NCBI RefSeq assembly: GCF_000308695.1
Contig: NZ_BAGG01000036.1
Coordinates: forward strand, 1 to 64,000
Source of the DNA: Nocardia takedensis NBRC 100417
GTDB taxonomy: Bacteria > Actinomycetota > Actinomycetes > Mycobacteriales > Mycobacteriaceae
Direction of reading: 5' to 3'
DNA: 64,000 nt
Shown: in pieces, positions 25,493 to 36,163 of the stretch
Numbering within the stretch: position 1 is the stretch's first letter
How the letters are laid out: every line of letters starts with the position of its first letter
Notes under the pieces: generated by a model
The model's input: the letters and a program-made list of their open reading frames with translations, nothing else
Told to the model about the DNA's origin: nothing
Databases searched by the model: none
Program-made: the position numbers and the translations under genes

Positions 25493-25654
25493 CTACTCGG
25501 TCAGCGTCGCCGCGATGGCCGCGTGCGCTCGCGAGACTTCCAGCAACGCGAGCGCGTGCGGAAGCGGCGTGAGATGTGGCTGCGCGGCAGCCAGTTCGGT
25601 TTCGGCCTTGTCGACGGCCGCCTGTGCCGCCTCGATGTGCTCGGAACGGTTCAT
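25493..25654 (-). CDS. 53-residue hypothetical protein of the element
   Basis: An ATG with GGCAGG upstream starts 53 codons. The product MNRSEHIEAAQAAVDKAETE is a regular amphipathic helix and continues through LPHALALLEVSRAHAAIAATLTE, a second helix. The family is not recognised. It ends the long leftward operon directly before the hairpin terminator, 60 bases after the GFGRYL-repeat gene, so it is a likely real gene below common length cut-offs. Confidence 0.6.
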   Translation of the reverse strand: MNRSEHIEAAQAAVDKAETELAAAQPHLTPLPHALALLEVSRAHAAIAATLTE

Positions 25655-25714
25655 GTCCTGCCTTCTCTCTGCCCGTAGTGGGCTCTGTGTGCCACGCTGA
25701 GCGACGAACCGCGC

Positions 25715-26041
25715 TCAGCGCAAATACCGGCCGAACCCGCGTCCGGCCGTGTCGCTCTCGGCCTCACGTCGTGCCGCGTCGCTCGGTCCGATCGGCGCGT
25801 CTCCCGAAAGGTGCTTGCCGAATCCGTTCGGATTGGACCCCTCCCCGTTGAGGGACCCCTCATGTGTGAGCCGTCGTGTGGTGGGTGGCTCGACGCGCTG
25901 TCTCGCGGCACGGCGTAGGGCCGTCTCGGCGTCCCGCTGTTCGCGGTCCCGCGCGCGCCGCTGCGCCGCTTCCTCGGAGCGACCCCTAGCCCGGTACTCG
26001 GGAGTCAGATACCGGCCGAATCCTCGATCTGTGCCGCTCAC
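25715..26041 (-). CDS. GFG[RK][YH]L-motif repeat protein
   Basis: A 108-residue, highly charged protein. Three copies of a short motif are visible: DRGFGRYL near the N-terminus, NGFGKHL in the last third, and RGFGRYL at the C-terminal end. Between them lies a long Arg/Glu/Ala helix. The protein has no membrane segment and little hydrophobic core, so it may be a linear-motif protein that binds a partner several times. The GTG start overlaps the upstream stop (GTGA). I do not recognise a family. Confidence 0.6.
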   Translation of the reverse strand: MSGTDRGFGRYLTPEYRARGRSEEAAQRRARDREQRDAETALRRAARQRVEPPTTRRLTHEGSLNGEGSNPNGFGKHLSGDAPIGPSDAARREAESDTAGRGFGRYLR

Positions 26042-27084
26042 CGCGCAAGCCCCGTTCCCAGGGTGAAACCGTCCTCGGTACGGGTGCCGACCCCTACCGG
26101 TGCCGGACGGCCCCCGCGCACCCACAGACGCAACGCCGCGTCCGTACCGGGGACCCCTACCGGCAGGCCCGCGAACTGGTGCGTCCACGCGGCGCGCTCG
26201 GTGTCGGCCGCCGTGTCGGCGGTGGAGCCGTACCCGAGAGCATCGGGCCGCTTGACGTCGAACCCGCACACTGCCGCGCGAGCGACCCACCGGCGGACGC
26301 TCTGGATATCGGCCCACTGAGCGACCAGCACCCGCCAGGCCCGCCAGTCCTGCGCGACCCCCGGCGCGGTATCCAGCACCCGTTCCGCCGAGTCGGCGGG
26401 GTCGATCCCCGCCCCCGCCAACACGTCCCACACCCGCCCCACTTCGGCCAGCACCCCGCCGGGGTGCTCGCGAATGATCCCGTCGAGTTCGTCCAGGCAG
26501 GCCCGAACCCTCTCGGTACGCCGGGCCGCGTGCTGCTCGGTGAGACGCGCGTGAACGGCGCGCATCTGGTCACCGAGGACATGCATGTTGGCTCGCTCCC
26601 GCGTCCAGGTGAGCCACGGGCCGACGATATCGGGCACGGCCCGCTTACCCGCCGACGCCGTCCACGCGGGTTCCAGAAGTTCGTCCAGCCGCGCGAGACT
26701 CGCACCTTCCGCCAGACGTGCGGACTCGGCCGCGTGTTCCTGTTCGATCCGGTGCCGCAAGGCCCGCGCTTGCCGGTCGATCTCGTCGAGGCGGACCACC
26801 TGCGCGACCGCGTCACCCAGCGGCCCGCGTAGCGCGGTGTCGACCCCCTTGCCGCCGGAGGCATCCGACGCGGCCCGCCACGTCTCGGTCTGCACTGCCG
26901 CTCGCGCGGCGGCCCGCTGGTCTTCCTCGGCCTGCCGTAGGCCCAAGGTGCCGAGCACCCCGGCGAACTGGCGCGCGTCCATCTCGGCCGTGACCGGGGT
27001 GTCGTCGGGCACGTACTCCGTGCTGGGGTGCTCCCCGGCGGTCGGTGGTGTCTCGGGGTTCCACGGTGCTGTCTGGGTGCTCAT
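26038..27084 (-). CDS. hypothetical helical protein of the element
   Basis: A 348-residue protein that is mostly helical. After about 40 disordered residues it has long charged helices (QAEEDQRAAARAAVQTETW; DEIDRQARALRHRIEQEHAAE), probably coiled coil, and then a more compact C-terminal half rich in Trp, with DWRAWRVLVAQWADIQSVRRWV. No NTPase, nuclease or HTH motif is seen. It starts just after the iteron cluster and is first in the leftward operon of three. It might be a replication or maintenance protein, but nothing in the sequence proves this. Confidence 0.6.
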   Translation of the reverse strand: MSTQTAPWNPETPPTAGEHPSTEYVPDDTPVTAEMDARQFAGVLGTLGLRQAEEDQRAAARAAVQTETWRAASDASGGKGVDTALRGPLGDAVAQVVRLDEIDRQARALRHRIEQEHAAESARLAEGASLARLDELLEPAWTASAGKRAVPDIVGPWLTWTRERANMHVLGDQMRAVHARLTEQHAARRTERVRACLDELDGIIREHPGGVLAEVGRVWDVLAGAGIDPADSAERVLDTAPGVAQDWRAWRVLVAQWADIQSVRRWVARAAVCGFDVKRPDALGYGSTADTAADTERAAWTHQFAGLPVGVPGTDAALRLWVRGGRPAPVGVGTRTEDGFTLGTGLAR

Positions 27085-27130
27085 GATCTTGGTTTCCTCT
27101 CTCGTACTGCTGTGCTGTGCCGGGTGTGCC

Positions 27131-27161
27131 CAGTCCCTCCCCTATGGGGAGGGAGGGACTG
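27131..27161. other. 11-bp inverted repeat beside the iterons
   Basis: CAGTCCCTCCC at 27131-27141 pairs with GGGAGGGACTG at 27151-27161 across nine bases. It lies between the iteron cluster and the start of the 348-residue gene. It may be a leader hairpin, a terminator of the helicase transcript or a structural part of the origin. Confidence 0.5.
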
Positions 27162-27183
27162 TGCGGGGGCGCACGGCAAACCC

Positions 27184-27339
27184 ACCTGTGCGGACCTGTG
27201 CGCCGCACAGGTTTTAGGCGTCTGAACTGGCGCTCTAATTCCGCACAGGTCACCTGTGCGGACCTGTGCGCGCCTATGCGGAAAACTGTGCGGCAACCTG
27301 TGCGGAGCACCCCCGTTCCGCACAGGTTTTTGCACAGGT
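27184..27339. repeat. iteron cluster, candidate replication origin
   Basis: About ten copies of the 10-mer ACCTGTGCGG or its complement crowd into 156 bases: forward at 27184, 27194, 27252, 27262, 27284 and 27296, and reverse at 27203, 27241, 27318 and 27331, some with one or two mismatches. The copies lie on both strands, several directly abutting. The cluster sits immediately downstream of the helicase gene of a primase/helicase module, the usual place for an iteron origin. Confidence 0.75.
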
Positions 27340-27347
27340 CCCGAGCC

Positions 27348-28395
27348 CTACTCATCACGGTTTCGCCGGAACACGATGGCCTTGCGGATCACGTCATCTC
27401 CGGCCCGGTGTCCGTTGGTCCGTAGCCGTTCGGCCACCTTGGGCAGACCGGTCCCGACCGCGACGTTCCAGGCGTCGAGCTGGGCCACCACGGCGGCCAC
27501 CTTGTCCGACAGATCGTCGGCCTCCACGGGCACGGTGAGCTTGCCGCCGACGCGGATATGACCGAGCGGGCCGTCCACTCGGCGTAGCCGGAATTCCTCA
27601 TCGAGGGCACCGAACCGGTCTTTCAGGTTGGTGAACTTCAACCTGTTCGACTTCGGCGGGCTCTCTTCCATGAGCCATTCGGCGTCGAGCTTGGACCGCT
27701 TCGCCGAACTACCGCGAGCACGCGCACCCGCATGTCCGGTGTGGTCGGCGAATATCGCCGTGACCCCCCCGTGCCTTGAGCGGCAACGTGATCCGGTTGT
27801 CGAACGCGATCCACGTGGTACTCAAGTCCTCGTCGCCGTCGATGAAGCTCGAGAGGGTATCGAGGATCACCACGTCCGGGCCGAAGGCGTCGAACAGTCG
27901 CCAGAACTCGGCCGCGCCTTCATCGGTGGTCAGCGGTGCCCACTCCGGGAACGACACGACACCCAGGTTCGGCAATTCCAGCGGCGCGGCGAACCGGTGC
28001 AGGTAGTCACGCCACCACTCCGGCCCGACCTCCCCGTCGATGTAGAGCACCCGCAACGGGCGCGCGAGCACACGCGGGTGCCCGTCCTCGATATCGAGCG
28101 CCGAACGGCCCGCCGACCAGTTCAGCGCCAGGTGTGCGAGATAGATCGTTTTGCCCGTGTCAGACCCGGCGACCAACTTGGTCACGTGCCCCTCAACGAA
28201 CACCTTGTGTTCCAGATACACCCGGACCGGTGGCGGTTCGGTCCGCAGCCTGCCCAAGTTCAACAGTTGCGACAGCGGGTCGTAATCGACTGTCGCCGTT
28301 ATAGTTTCGTACTCGGCGGCCCCAGCGCGCACGCGATCATTCCACCGCGCGAACGGCGAACCGGGGCCGATCTCGGGCATATCGAATTCCGTCAC
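27348..28395 (-). pseudogene. RepA/AAA-type helicase, frame broken in a 7-G run
   Basis: The N-terminal part starts at GTG 28395 (overlapping the primase stop) and has Walker A G77-S-D-T-G-K-T83, the Walker B string DVVILDTLSSF, and the fold of RepA/DnaB-like hexameric helicases. After LPLKAR the frame fails; the natural continuation (TAIFADHTGHAG) is in another frame ending at 27348. The break coincides with seven consecutive C at 27764-27770 (G on the coding strand), where one base fewer restores a 348-residue protein. This may be a disabling mutation, phase variation, recoding or a sequencing error. Confidence 0.75.
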
Positions 28396-29339
28396 GACAG
28401 ACCGCCGATCTTCATTACCGCGCCGATGAGAGCGCGGGCGGTCTCGGTCTCGGCCGCATCCGCAGAACGGCACGGCTCGCCGCACATGGCCCGCCGGTGC
28501 TGCTCGGTGTAGAACGCTGCGATCAGATGCCCGATCGCCACCAGCGCGCCGGAATGGCCTTCGACGCCGGTCGCGACCACGCGGTAGCTCACCGAGACCA
28601 GTGTTTCGTGTGCCCCGGTCCGCATCCGATCGGCGAGCGTGGGGAATCCGAGCGCACGGGACATCTCGGCGTCCATCGGGCCTTGCGGCAAGGCGTCGAG
28701 GAACCGTTCGACGGTCGACCACCCGGCCGGGCCGTCGAGAATCGCGCGCAGATCACCGGGGAGTTCGCCCGTCCGGGACGATTGGGGACGGGTCGAGGCC
28801 AATTCGTCCACCCATGCGGGCGGCAACGGGGATGCTTCGGCGGTCTCGTCCTCCCCGCCGCGCCACAGATACGGTCGGCCGCTGCTGTGGACGCTCGGCG
28901 GCATCACGACGTAGCCCTTGCCCGCGCATCGGAGGTCGATCCCCCTGCCCGGCGCGCGAAACGCGAGGTCCGGCACGGTGAACCACAAGTGACGACCGCC
29001 CCCGCCGGTCTCGACGGTCGGCGTCTCAGGCAGCGGGCCTAGACGGTCTTCCAGAGCTTCCAGCGCGCCGGGCACCTTGTGGTCGTCGGCGTCGATGACG
29101 AGATGCCCGGCGGGCACGCCCCCGCCGACGTTGGCGTTCGGCCACCGGCCCCACCACCGCCGGATGACGTCCGGGTCGGTGGTCGCGGCTTTGAACCCGT
29201 TCGAGGTCAACGGGGCCTTGCCGCGCTCGGCGAGCGGGAAGACGCGCAGCCCTTGCGCGGCATAGTCCAGGGCCGCACTGACCAGCGCGCCGGACTCCTG
29301 TCCGAGGTTCGTTGTACGCTGTACGTCGAAACTGGTCAC
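28392..29339 (-). CDS. bifunctional DNA primase/polymerase
   Basis: A 315-residue protein with an N-terminal prim-pol domain. The signature order ALDYAAQGLRVFPL, KAPLTSNGF, TTDPDVIRRWWGRWPNANVG and catalytic VIDADD (D83, D85) is complete, and GGRHLWF supplies the conserved His near 117. The C-terminal part is helical. Such enzymes prime and extend DNA for plasmids and satellites. I chose GTG 29339 because ACAGGAGA lies about eight bases upstream; longer starts add an unlikely Pro/Arg tail. The stop overlaps the helicase start. Confidence 0.85.
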   Translation of the reverse strand: MTSFDVQRTTNLGQESGALVSAALDYAAQGLRVFPLAERGKAPLTSNGFKAATTDPDVIRRWWGRWPNANVGGGVPAGHLVIDADDHKVPGALEALEDRLGPLPETPTVETGGGGRHLWFTVPDLAFRAPGRGIDLRCAGKGYVVMPPSVHSSGRPYLWRGGEDETAEASPLPPAWVDELASTRPQSSRTGELPGDLRAILDGPAGWSTVERFLDALPQGPMDAEMSRALGFPTLADRMRTGAHETLVSVSYRVVATGVEGHSGALVAIGHLIAAFYTEQHRRAMCGEPCRSADAAETETARALIGAVMKIGGLS

Positions 29340-29362
29340 GTCCCGGTCTCCTGTTTCCTGGC

Positions 29363-29390
29363 GCGACCCCCGACTACCGGCGGGGGTCGC
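29363..29390. other. 10-bp stem-loop between excisionase and primase genes
   Basis: GCGACCCCCG at 29363-29372 pairs with CGGGGGTCGC at 29381-29390 across eight bases. It lies 24 bases upstream of the primase start on the minus strand, in the leader after the excisionase gene. It may attenuate read-through into the replication genes. Confidence 0.5.
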
Positions 29391-29485
29391 GTTTCCTGTC
29401 GATGGCATGTGTTGGGTTCCAATCGGTTTGAGCGGCAACGGCATCCGGCCGTTGGCGGCTCCCCGGTTGTGAAGTGATCGGACCC

Positions 29486-29704
29486 CTACGCGCCGACGAG
29501 CGTTGCGGCCTTCTGCTGCGCGATCCACAGATCGAGGTCGGCGCGGTCGTACACCAAGCGGTTGCCGATCTTGTACGAGCGCGGGCCGGTGCCGTAGTGG
29601 CGGAAGTTGTAGAGCGTGCCCCGGCTGAAACCGAGATATTCGGCGGCCTCAGGCAGTGTGAGCCTGTCCGAGTGGATGCGACCGGCGGTGTGCTGGCTGG
29701 TCAT
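29486..29704 (-). CDS. AlpA-type excisionase / HTH protein
   Basis: A 72-residue MerR-like winged helix protein of the excisionase (AlpA / helix_turn_helix_17) kind: LTLPEAAEYLGFSRGTLYNF, a GTGPRSYKIGNRLVY wing and DRADLDLWIAQQ helix. The ATG at 29704 has GGAGG six bases upstream. It is divergent from the integrase gene with a 232-base shared promoter region. In such elements this protein bends att DNA during excision and often regulates the replication operon downstream. Confidence 0.9.
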   Translation of the reverse strand: MTSQHTAGRIHSDRLTLPEAAEYLGFSRGTLYNFRHYGTGPRSYKIGNRLVYDRADLDLWIAQQKAATLVGA

Positions 29705-29898
29705 GGTGCCTCCTGCGTGGCGTTCCTGGCTGGTATGAGAACGGACGGTAGCCGGATGAAATTGCCTGTGCCACTGTGTGATACGACGGAACGGCCGAAT
29801 CTGCGCGACAGGGTTTACAGCAGGGTTGCGGGAACGGTGCGCCAGACGGCAGGGGGCGGCCGTTTTCGGAACTTTCGTGACATGCACCACTTGGAACC

Positions 29899-29928
29899 TA
29901 TGACCGCTTAACTTTGCGGACTGATAAT
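29899..29928 (+). promoter_or_regulatory. integrase promoter with candidate integrase-binding core
   Basis: A GATAAT -10 box is at 29923-29928, with a weak TATGAC-like -35 about 18 bases upstream. The -10 ends eight bases before the integrase ATG and no ribosome binding site is seen, so the message is probably leaderless. TGCGGACTG at 29915-29923, abutting the -10, repeats the core of the 30-bp terminal repeats, which would allow integrase or excisionase to repress its own promoter. Confidence 0.5.
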
Positions 29929-29936
29929 CTGGCCTC

Positions 29937-31184
29937 ATGACATTTCGTGAGACCGTACCGACCAAGCGCATTACCGGTGCGCGCGTTGAGAATCGGTGGG
30001 AGCGCCGCGACGGCGAACCCACTGTGCGAGCGGGGAAGGGCTTGCAATGGATGGCCCGCTACATCGGTAGCGACGGGGAGGAACACAGCAAGTCGTTCCG
30101 GCTGAAAAAGGACGCGACGGCGTGGCTCAAGGAACAGGACGCGGCGGTCACCCGTGGTGAATGGGTCGACCCCGCCAAGTCCGCCGCGACCGTGGGGGAG
30201 GTGGCGAAAGCGTGGCTCGCGGGCAACGCCAGCAAGACCGCATCGACGGCCGACAGCTACAAGGCGGTGTGGACGCGGCACGTGGAACCCCGATGGGGAA
30301 AGGTCGCGCTCAAGGACGTCGTGCACGACGAAATCGTTGCGTGGGTCGGTGGGCTCACGGACGGCACTGCCGAGACGACAGACGGCCTGTCGGCGTCCTC
30401 GGTCCGACACTGCCACGCGGTCCTCCACCAGATTCTCGCGCTCGCGGTCCGATCCAAGCGGCTCCGCACGAATCCCGCGAAGGAGGTACCCCTCCCGGAG
30501 ATGGCTCCAGCCGAAAAGGTGTTCCTGGACGCCGCGCAGATCGAACGGCTCGCCCGCGCGGCCGACTGGCGGGCTCACACGGCCGCGCAGCGCATGAAGG
30601 CGGGCAAGGCGGCACCCGACCTCAAGGGGGGTATCCCTGCCGCGCCGTCGAGCGCGCACGGGCTCGCGCTGCGTCTGCTCGGACAGTGCGGTCTTCGGTT
30701 CGGCGAGTTGGCCGGTTTGCGCGTGTCCAGGGTGGAATTCGACGCGGGCGAACTCGTCATCGACACCGCCGTGTCGGAGGTGGGCGGCAAGCTCGTCGTC
30801 GGGCGGCCGAAGAACAAGAAGACCCGCCGCGTGTTCATACCGTCCCGGCTGGAACAGCCGCTGAAAGAACTGTGCGCCGGGCGCGACACCGGCGAGTTCG
30901 TGTTCACCACGGCCACGGGTACGCCGCTCCGGCGGAACAACTTCGCCAAGCGGGTCCTTGCCCCGGCCGCCGAACTCGCCGGAGTGGACAGCGCGGTCAC
31001 CCTGCATTCACTCCGGCACAGCTTCGCGTCGGTCCTGCGCACGAACGGGGAGGACCTGAAACAGATACAGGAGTGGATGGGGCACCACTCGATCAAGCTG
31101 ACGGGCGACCTGTACGGCCACATCTACCCGGCCGCGCGCCGCCAATCGCGGTCGGCTCTCGACGCCGCTTTCGGTACGGACTAG
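29937..31184 (+). CDS. int: tyrosine recombinase integrase
   Basis: A 415-residue phage-type integrase. The N-terminal arm-binding region includes MARYIGSDGEEHSKSFRLKKDATAWL; the core-binding helical domain follows, and the catalytic domain has the first Arg in GLRFGELAGL (about residue 253), HSLRHSF (His and Arg, about 357-360), the GHHS motif and the nucleophile Tyr in LYGHIYP (about 392). The gene ends 120 bases from tRNA-Val and points toward it, as expected for tRNA-integrated elements. All catalytic residues are present, so it should be active. Confidence 0.95.
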   Translation: MTFRETVPTKRITGARVENRWERRDGEPTVRAGKGLQWMARYIGSDGEEHSKSFRLKKDATAWLKEQDAAVTRGEWVDPAKSAATVGEVAKAWLAGNASKTASTADSYKAVWTRHVEPRWGKVALKDVVHDEIVAWVGGLTDGTAETTDGLSASSVRHCHAVLHQILALAVRSKRLRTNPAKEVPLPEMAPAEKVFLDAAQIERLARAADWRAHTAAQRMKAGKAAPDLKGGIPAAPSSAHGLALRLLGQCGLRFGELAGLRVSRVEFDAGELVIDTAVSEVGGKLVVGRPKNKKTRRVFIPSRLEQPLKELCAGRDTGEFVFTTATGTPLRRNNFAKRVLAPAAELAGVDSAVTLHSLRHSFASVLRTNGEDLKQIQEWMGHHSIKLTGDLYGHIYPAARRQSRSALDAAFGTD

Positions 31185-31224
31185 CCCGGACTGAGGGCGC
31201 ATGAAGTGGGGTGAAGTTCTGGCG

Positions 31225-31254
31225 CTGCGGACTGGTTGCGGACCAGCCGGGCGG
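31225..31254. repeat. 30-bp direct repeat inside the right end of the element
   Basis: Identical to 23550-23579. It lies between the integrase stop and the att repeat, 49 bases from the latter. Same orientation as the left copy. See the left copy for interpretation as an arm-type site. Confidence 0.8.
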
Positions 31255-31303
31255 TGGAATCCGATTGCCGGTCCTGAAAACGGCCTGAGCTGCATGTTTA
31301 CTT

Positions 31304-31346
31304 GTGGGCGCAGAGGGGATCGAACCCCCGACCGCTGGTGTGTAAA
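31304..31346. repeat. att direct repeat overlapping tRNA-Val
   Basis: The 43-bp att core at the tRNA end. It covers the 3' part of tRNA-Val from the anticodon loop through the T arm and acceptor strand. Because the element carries the same sequence, the tRNA gene stays intact after integration. Confidence 0.95.
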
Positions 31347-31376
31347 ACCAGTGCTCTACCGCTGAGCTATACGCCC
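31305..31376 (-). tRNA. tRNA-Val (UAC anticodon)
   Basis: The 72-nt cloverleaf reads GGGCGUA at the 5' acceptor strand and UGCGCCC plus discriminator A at the 3' end. The D arm is AGCUCAGCGGUAGAGC. The anticodon stem CUGGU/ACCAG encloses the loop UUUACAC, giving anticodon UAC for valine. The T arm is GGGGGUUCGAUCCCC-like. CCA is not encoded. It is the attachment site of the 8-kb element. Confidence 0.95.
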
Positions 31377-31409
31377 GCGCCCCGTCGGCGGGTTTCCGAC
31401 GGGTGCGGC

Positions 31410-31874
31410 TTATGAATCTAGCGCGGCGAGGGCTTTCTCCCAAGCTGCCTGGTCACGGGGCTCTCCGGGGCCGTTCATCTCGGCGAAGCGGATGATGCCT
31501 TCGCGGTCTACGACGAAGGTGCCGCGGTTGGGGAAGCCGGTTTTGTCGTTGAAGACGCCGTAGGCCTGGGCGACGGCGCCGTGCGGCCAGAAATCCGACA
31601 GCAGGGGGAAGGTGTAGCCCTGTTCGGCGGCCCAGATCTTGTGGGTGGGCGGCGGGCCGACGGAGATCGCGAGGATCTCGGCGTCGTCGTTCTGGAACTT
31701 CGGCAACTCGTCGCGCACCTTGCACAGCTCACCCTGGCAGATGCCGGTGAAGGCGAGCGGGTAGAAGACGATGAGCACGTTCTTCGTGCCGCGGAAGTCC
31801 GACAGGGAGACTTCCTGGTTGTTCTGGTCCTTGAGCGTGAAATCCGGCGCGAGAGTGCCCACTTCGATCGGCAT
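31410..31874 (-). CDS. ahpE: AhpE-type peroxiredoxin
   Basis: A 154-residue one-cysteine peroxiredoxin very like mycobacterial AhpE. The peroxidatic cysteine is C46 in FTGICQGEL, followed by the family-typical ISVGPPPTHKIWA, FPLLSDFWPHGAVAQAYGVF and GTFVVDREGIIRFAEM. It reduces hydrogen peroxide, peroxynitrite and lipid peroxides in the cytoplasm. A second cysteine, C51, five residues on, is not part of the usual mechanism. Start ATG 31874. The order ahpE, DUF3052, lipoprotein, aceE is the same as in mycobacteria. Confidence 0.95.
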   Translation of the reverse strand: MPIEVGTLAPDFTLKDQNNQEVSLSDFRGTKNVLIVFYPLAFTGICQGELCKVRDELPKFQNDDAEILAISVGPPPTHKIWAAEQGYTFPLLSDFWPHGAVAQAYGVFNDKTGFPNRGTFVVDREGIIRFAEMNGPGEPRDQAAWEKALAALDS

Positions 31875-31947
31875 ACGCGAATCCTCCATCGTCGTCGGGT
31901 TCCACCGGGCGTGGACATCCGCGCCCGGTGGAACCATAGCGAAAAGA

Positions 31948-32370
31948 TCAGCGCTGCTTCGAGGGTGCCTTCGGCTGTACGAGTCGGCTTCCGATCCACG
32001 CGCCGAGGGCGATCGCGGAGGTCTGGGTGAGACCGGCCGTTGGGGCGGCTTCGGCGATTTCGCTCGGGTCGACATGGCCAGGCTGACCGGTCTTGGGTGT
32101 GAGGACCCAGATGAAGCCGTCGTCGGCGAGCGGGCTGATGACTTCCATCAACTCGTCGGCCAGATCGCCGTCTCCCTCCCGCCACCACAGCAACACGGCG
32201 TCGACGACTTCATCGGAGTCCTCGTCCACCATTTCACCGCCGGCGGCGTCCTCGACGGCGGCCCGCAGGTCGTCGTCGGTGTCCTCGTCCCAGCCCAGTT
32301 CCTGGACGACCAAGCCGTGAGTAATGCCAAGCTTCTGAGCGTAATTCTGCGCGTCCGCCGCGGCGACCAC
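31948..32370 (-). CDS. DUF3052 family protein
   Basis: A 140-residue acidic protein with ITHGLVVQELGWDEDTDDDL, VDAVLLWWREGDGDL and the DGFIWVLTPKTGQPGHV stretch, the pattern of actinobacterial DUF3052 (Rv2239c-like) proteins. Its function is not established to my knowledge. The start is GTG 32370 with GAGGAGG about eight bases upstream. It is followed on the same strand by ahpE. Confidence 0.85.
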   Translation of the reverse strand: MVAAADAQNYAQKLGITHGLVVQELGWDEDTDDDLRAAVEDAAGGEMVDEDSDEVVDAVLLWWREGDGDLADELMEVISPLADDGFIWVLTPKTGQPGHVDPSEIAEAAPTAGLTQTSAIALGAWIGSRLVQPKAPSKQR

Positions 32371-32488
32371 GGTGGTGTCCTCCTCAACTCCCGACAGATA
32401 GGTAGTTGCAAGCGAACATGGTTATCGGCCCGAGCGCAAGCCGATCGGGCGAAATGCCACCAGATGTCGCGCGGCGACCTGTGCGATC

Positions 32489-33046
32489 TCAGCGGGTGGG
32501 ACAGGCGTCGCGCACCGCGTTGCGCGCGTCGTTGACCCGTCTGCTGGCGTCGTTGAGCGCTCCGACGGGCGCGGTGTAGGACATCGCGCGGGTCTCGCCG
32601 GCCAGTTGCCGGGCCGCGGCGACGTACTCGCCGAACTTGGCGGCCAGATCGGGCGGCAGGGCGCCCGCGGCGGAGTTGACGCCGGCTTCGACCTTGGCGG
32701 CGGCGTCGTCGAGGGTGGTGGCCGCCGTCTCGCGCTTGGCGGCGTAGTCGGGGGCGTTGGAGTCGTGGGCGTCGACGAAATCGTTGTACGCCTTCACCCC
32801 GACACCGCTGGTGGTGGGGAATTGCGCGCAGTTGGCGGCGACGGCGGCGCTCTGTTCGGCGGCCTTGCGCGAGGAGGTGGCCGCGGCTGAGGATGCGGCG
32901 GCTTCGGTTTTGTACGAGGCTAGGTCGGTGGCATTCGGGGCGGCGGTTCCTTGGATCCGATCCGCGCAACCCGCGACGGTCAGTCCAGTGGCGATCGCAG
33001 CGGCCGCGCACACCATCCCGAGACCGCGTGGGTGCAGCACCTTCAT
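32489..33046 (-). CDS. secreted lipoprotein
   Basis: A 185-residue lipoprotein. The signal peptide runs to a lipobox LTVAGC with the lipidated Cys near residue 27. The mature part is rich in Ala, Ser and Asp and predominantly helical, with two further Cys (NCAQFP and the final DACPTR) that may pair. The ATG at 33046 has GGGGAGG upstream. Its place matches Rv2240c of M. tuberculosis. The protein is probably anchored on the outer face of the membrane; its role is unknown. Confidence 0.85.
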   Translation of the reverse strand: MKVLHPRGLGMVCAAAAIATGLTVAGCADRIQGTAAPNATDLASYKTEAAASSAAATSSRKAAEQSAAVAANCAQFPTTSGVGVKAYNDFVDAHDSNAPDYAAKRETAATTLDDAAAKVEAGVNSAAGALPPDLAAKFGEYVAAARQLAGETRAMSYTAPVGALNDASRRVNDARNAVRDACPTR

Positions 33047-33254
33047 CGTCCTCCCCGCTCGTGCGGAAAAACTACCGGGTAACCCATTGCGGAGGAAACC
33101 GTACTGGATTTCCTGCTGACATGATGACCGGGGACGCACTCTCGGCCAGGATGGAAGGTGCGCCCGAACTTTCGTAACGGGTGGTCCGCCAACCAGCGCT
33201 CCGCCCGGGGAAAAGAAGCCATCAGCTTGTCCACCCCTTGTACGAGGAGCAGCT

Positions 33255-36152
<2,898 letters not shown>

Positions 36153-36163
36153 CGGACTATTGG

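Larger units (their letters stand above)
23378..31346. mobile_element. 8-kb integrated element in tRNA-Val, satellite-like
   Basis: The element is bounded by 43-bp direct repeats, one being the 3' part of an intact tRNA-Val gene. Gene order from the tRNA end: tyrosine integrase (plus), AlpA-like excisionase, primase-polymerase, helicase, iteron origin, three unknown genes (all minus), two small plus-strand genes, then XRE repressor, terminase-small-subunit-like gene and one unknown gene (minus). There are no capsid, portal, tail, lysis, relaxase or FtsK/TraB genes. Size, replication module and a lone terminase small subunit are typical of phage satellites; a minimal integrative plasmid is the alternative. 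Confidence 0.85.

Noticed and set aside
23378..31346. Integrative and conjugative element (AICE/pSAM2 type)
   Set aside because: Integrase, excisionase and prim-pol would fit, but there is no FtsK/TraB-like or relaxase gene, and the genes that remain are too small to encode one.
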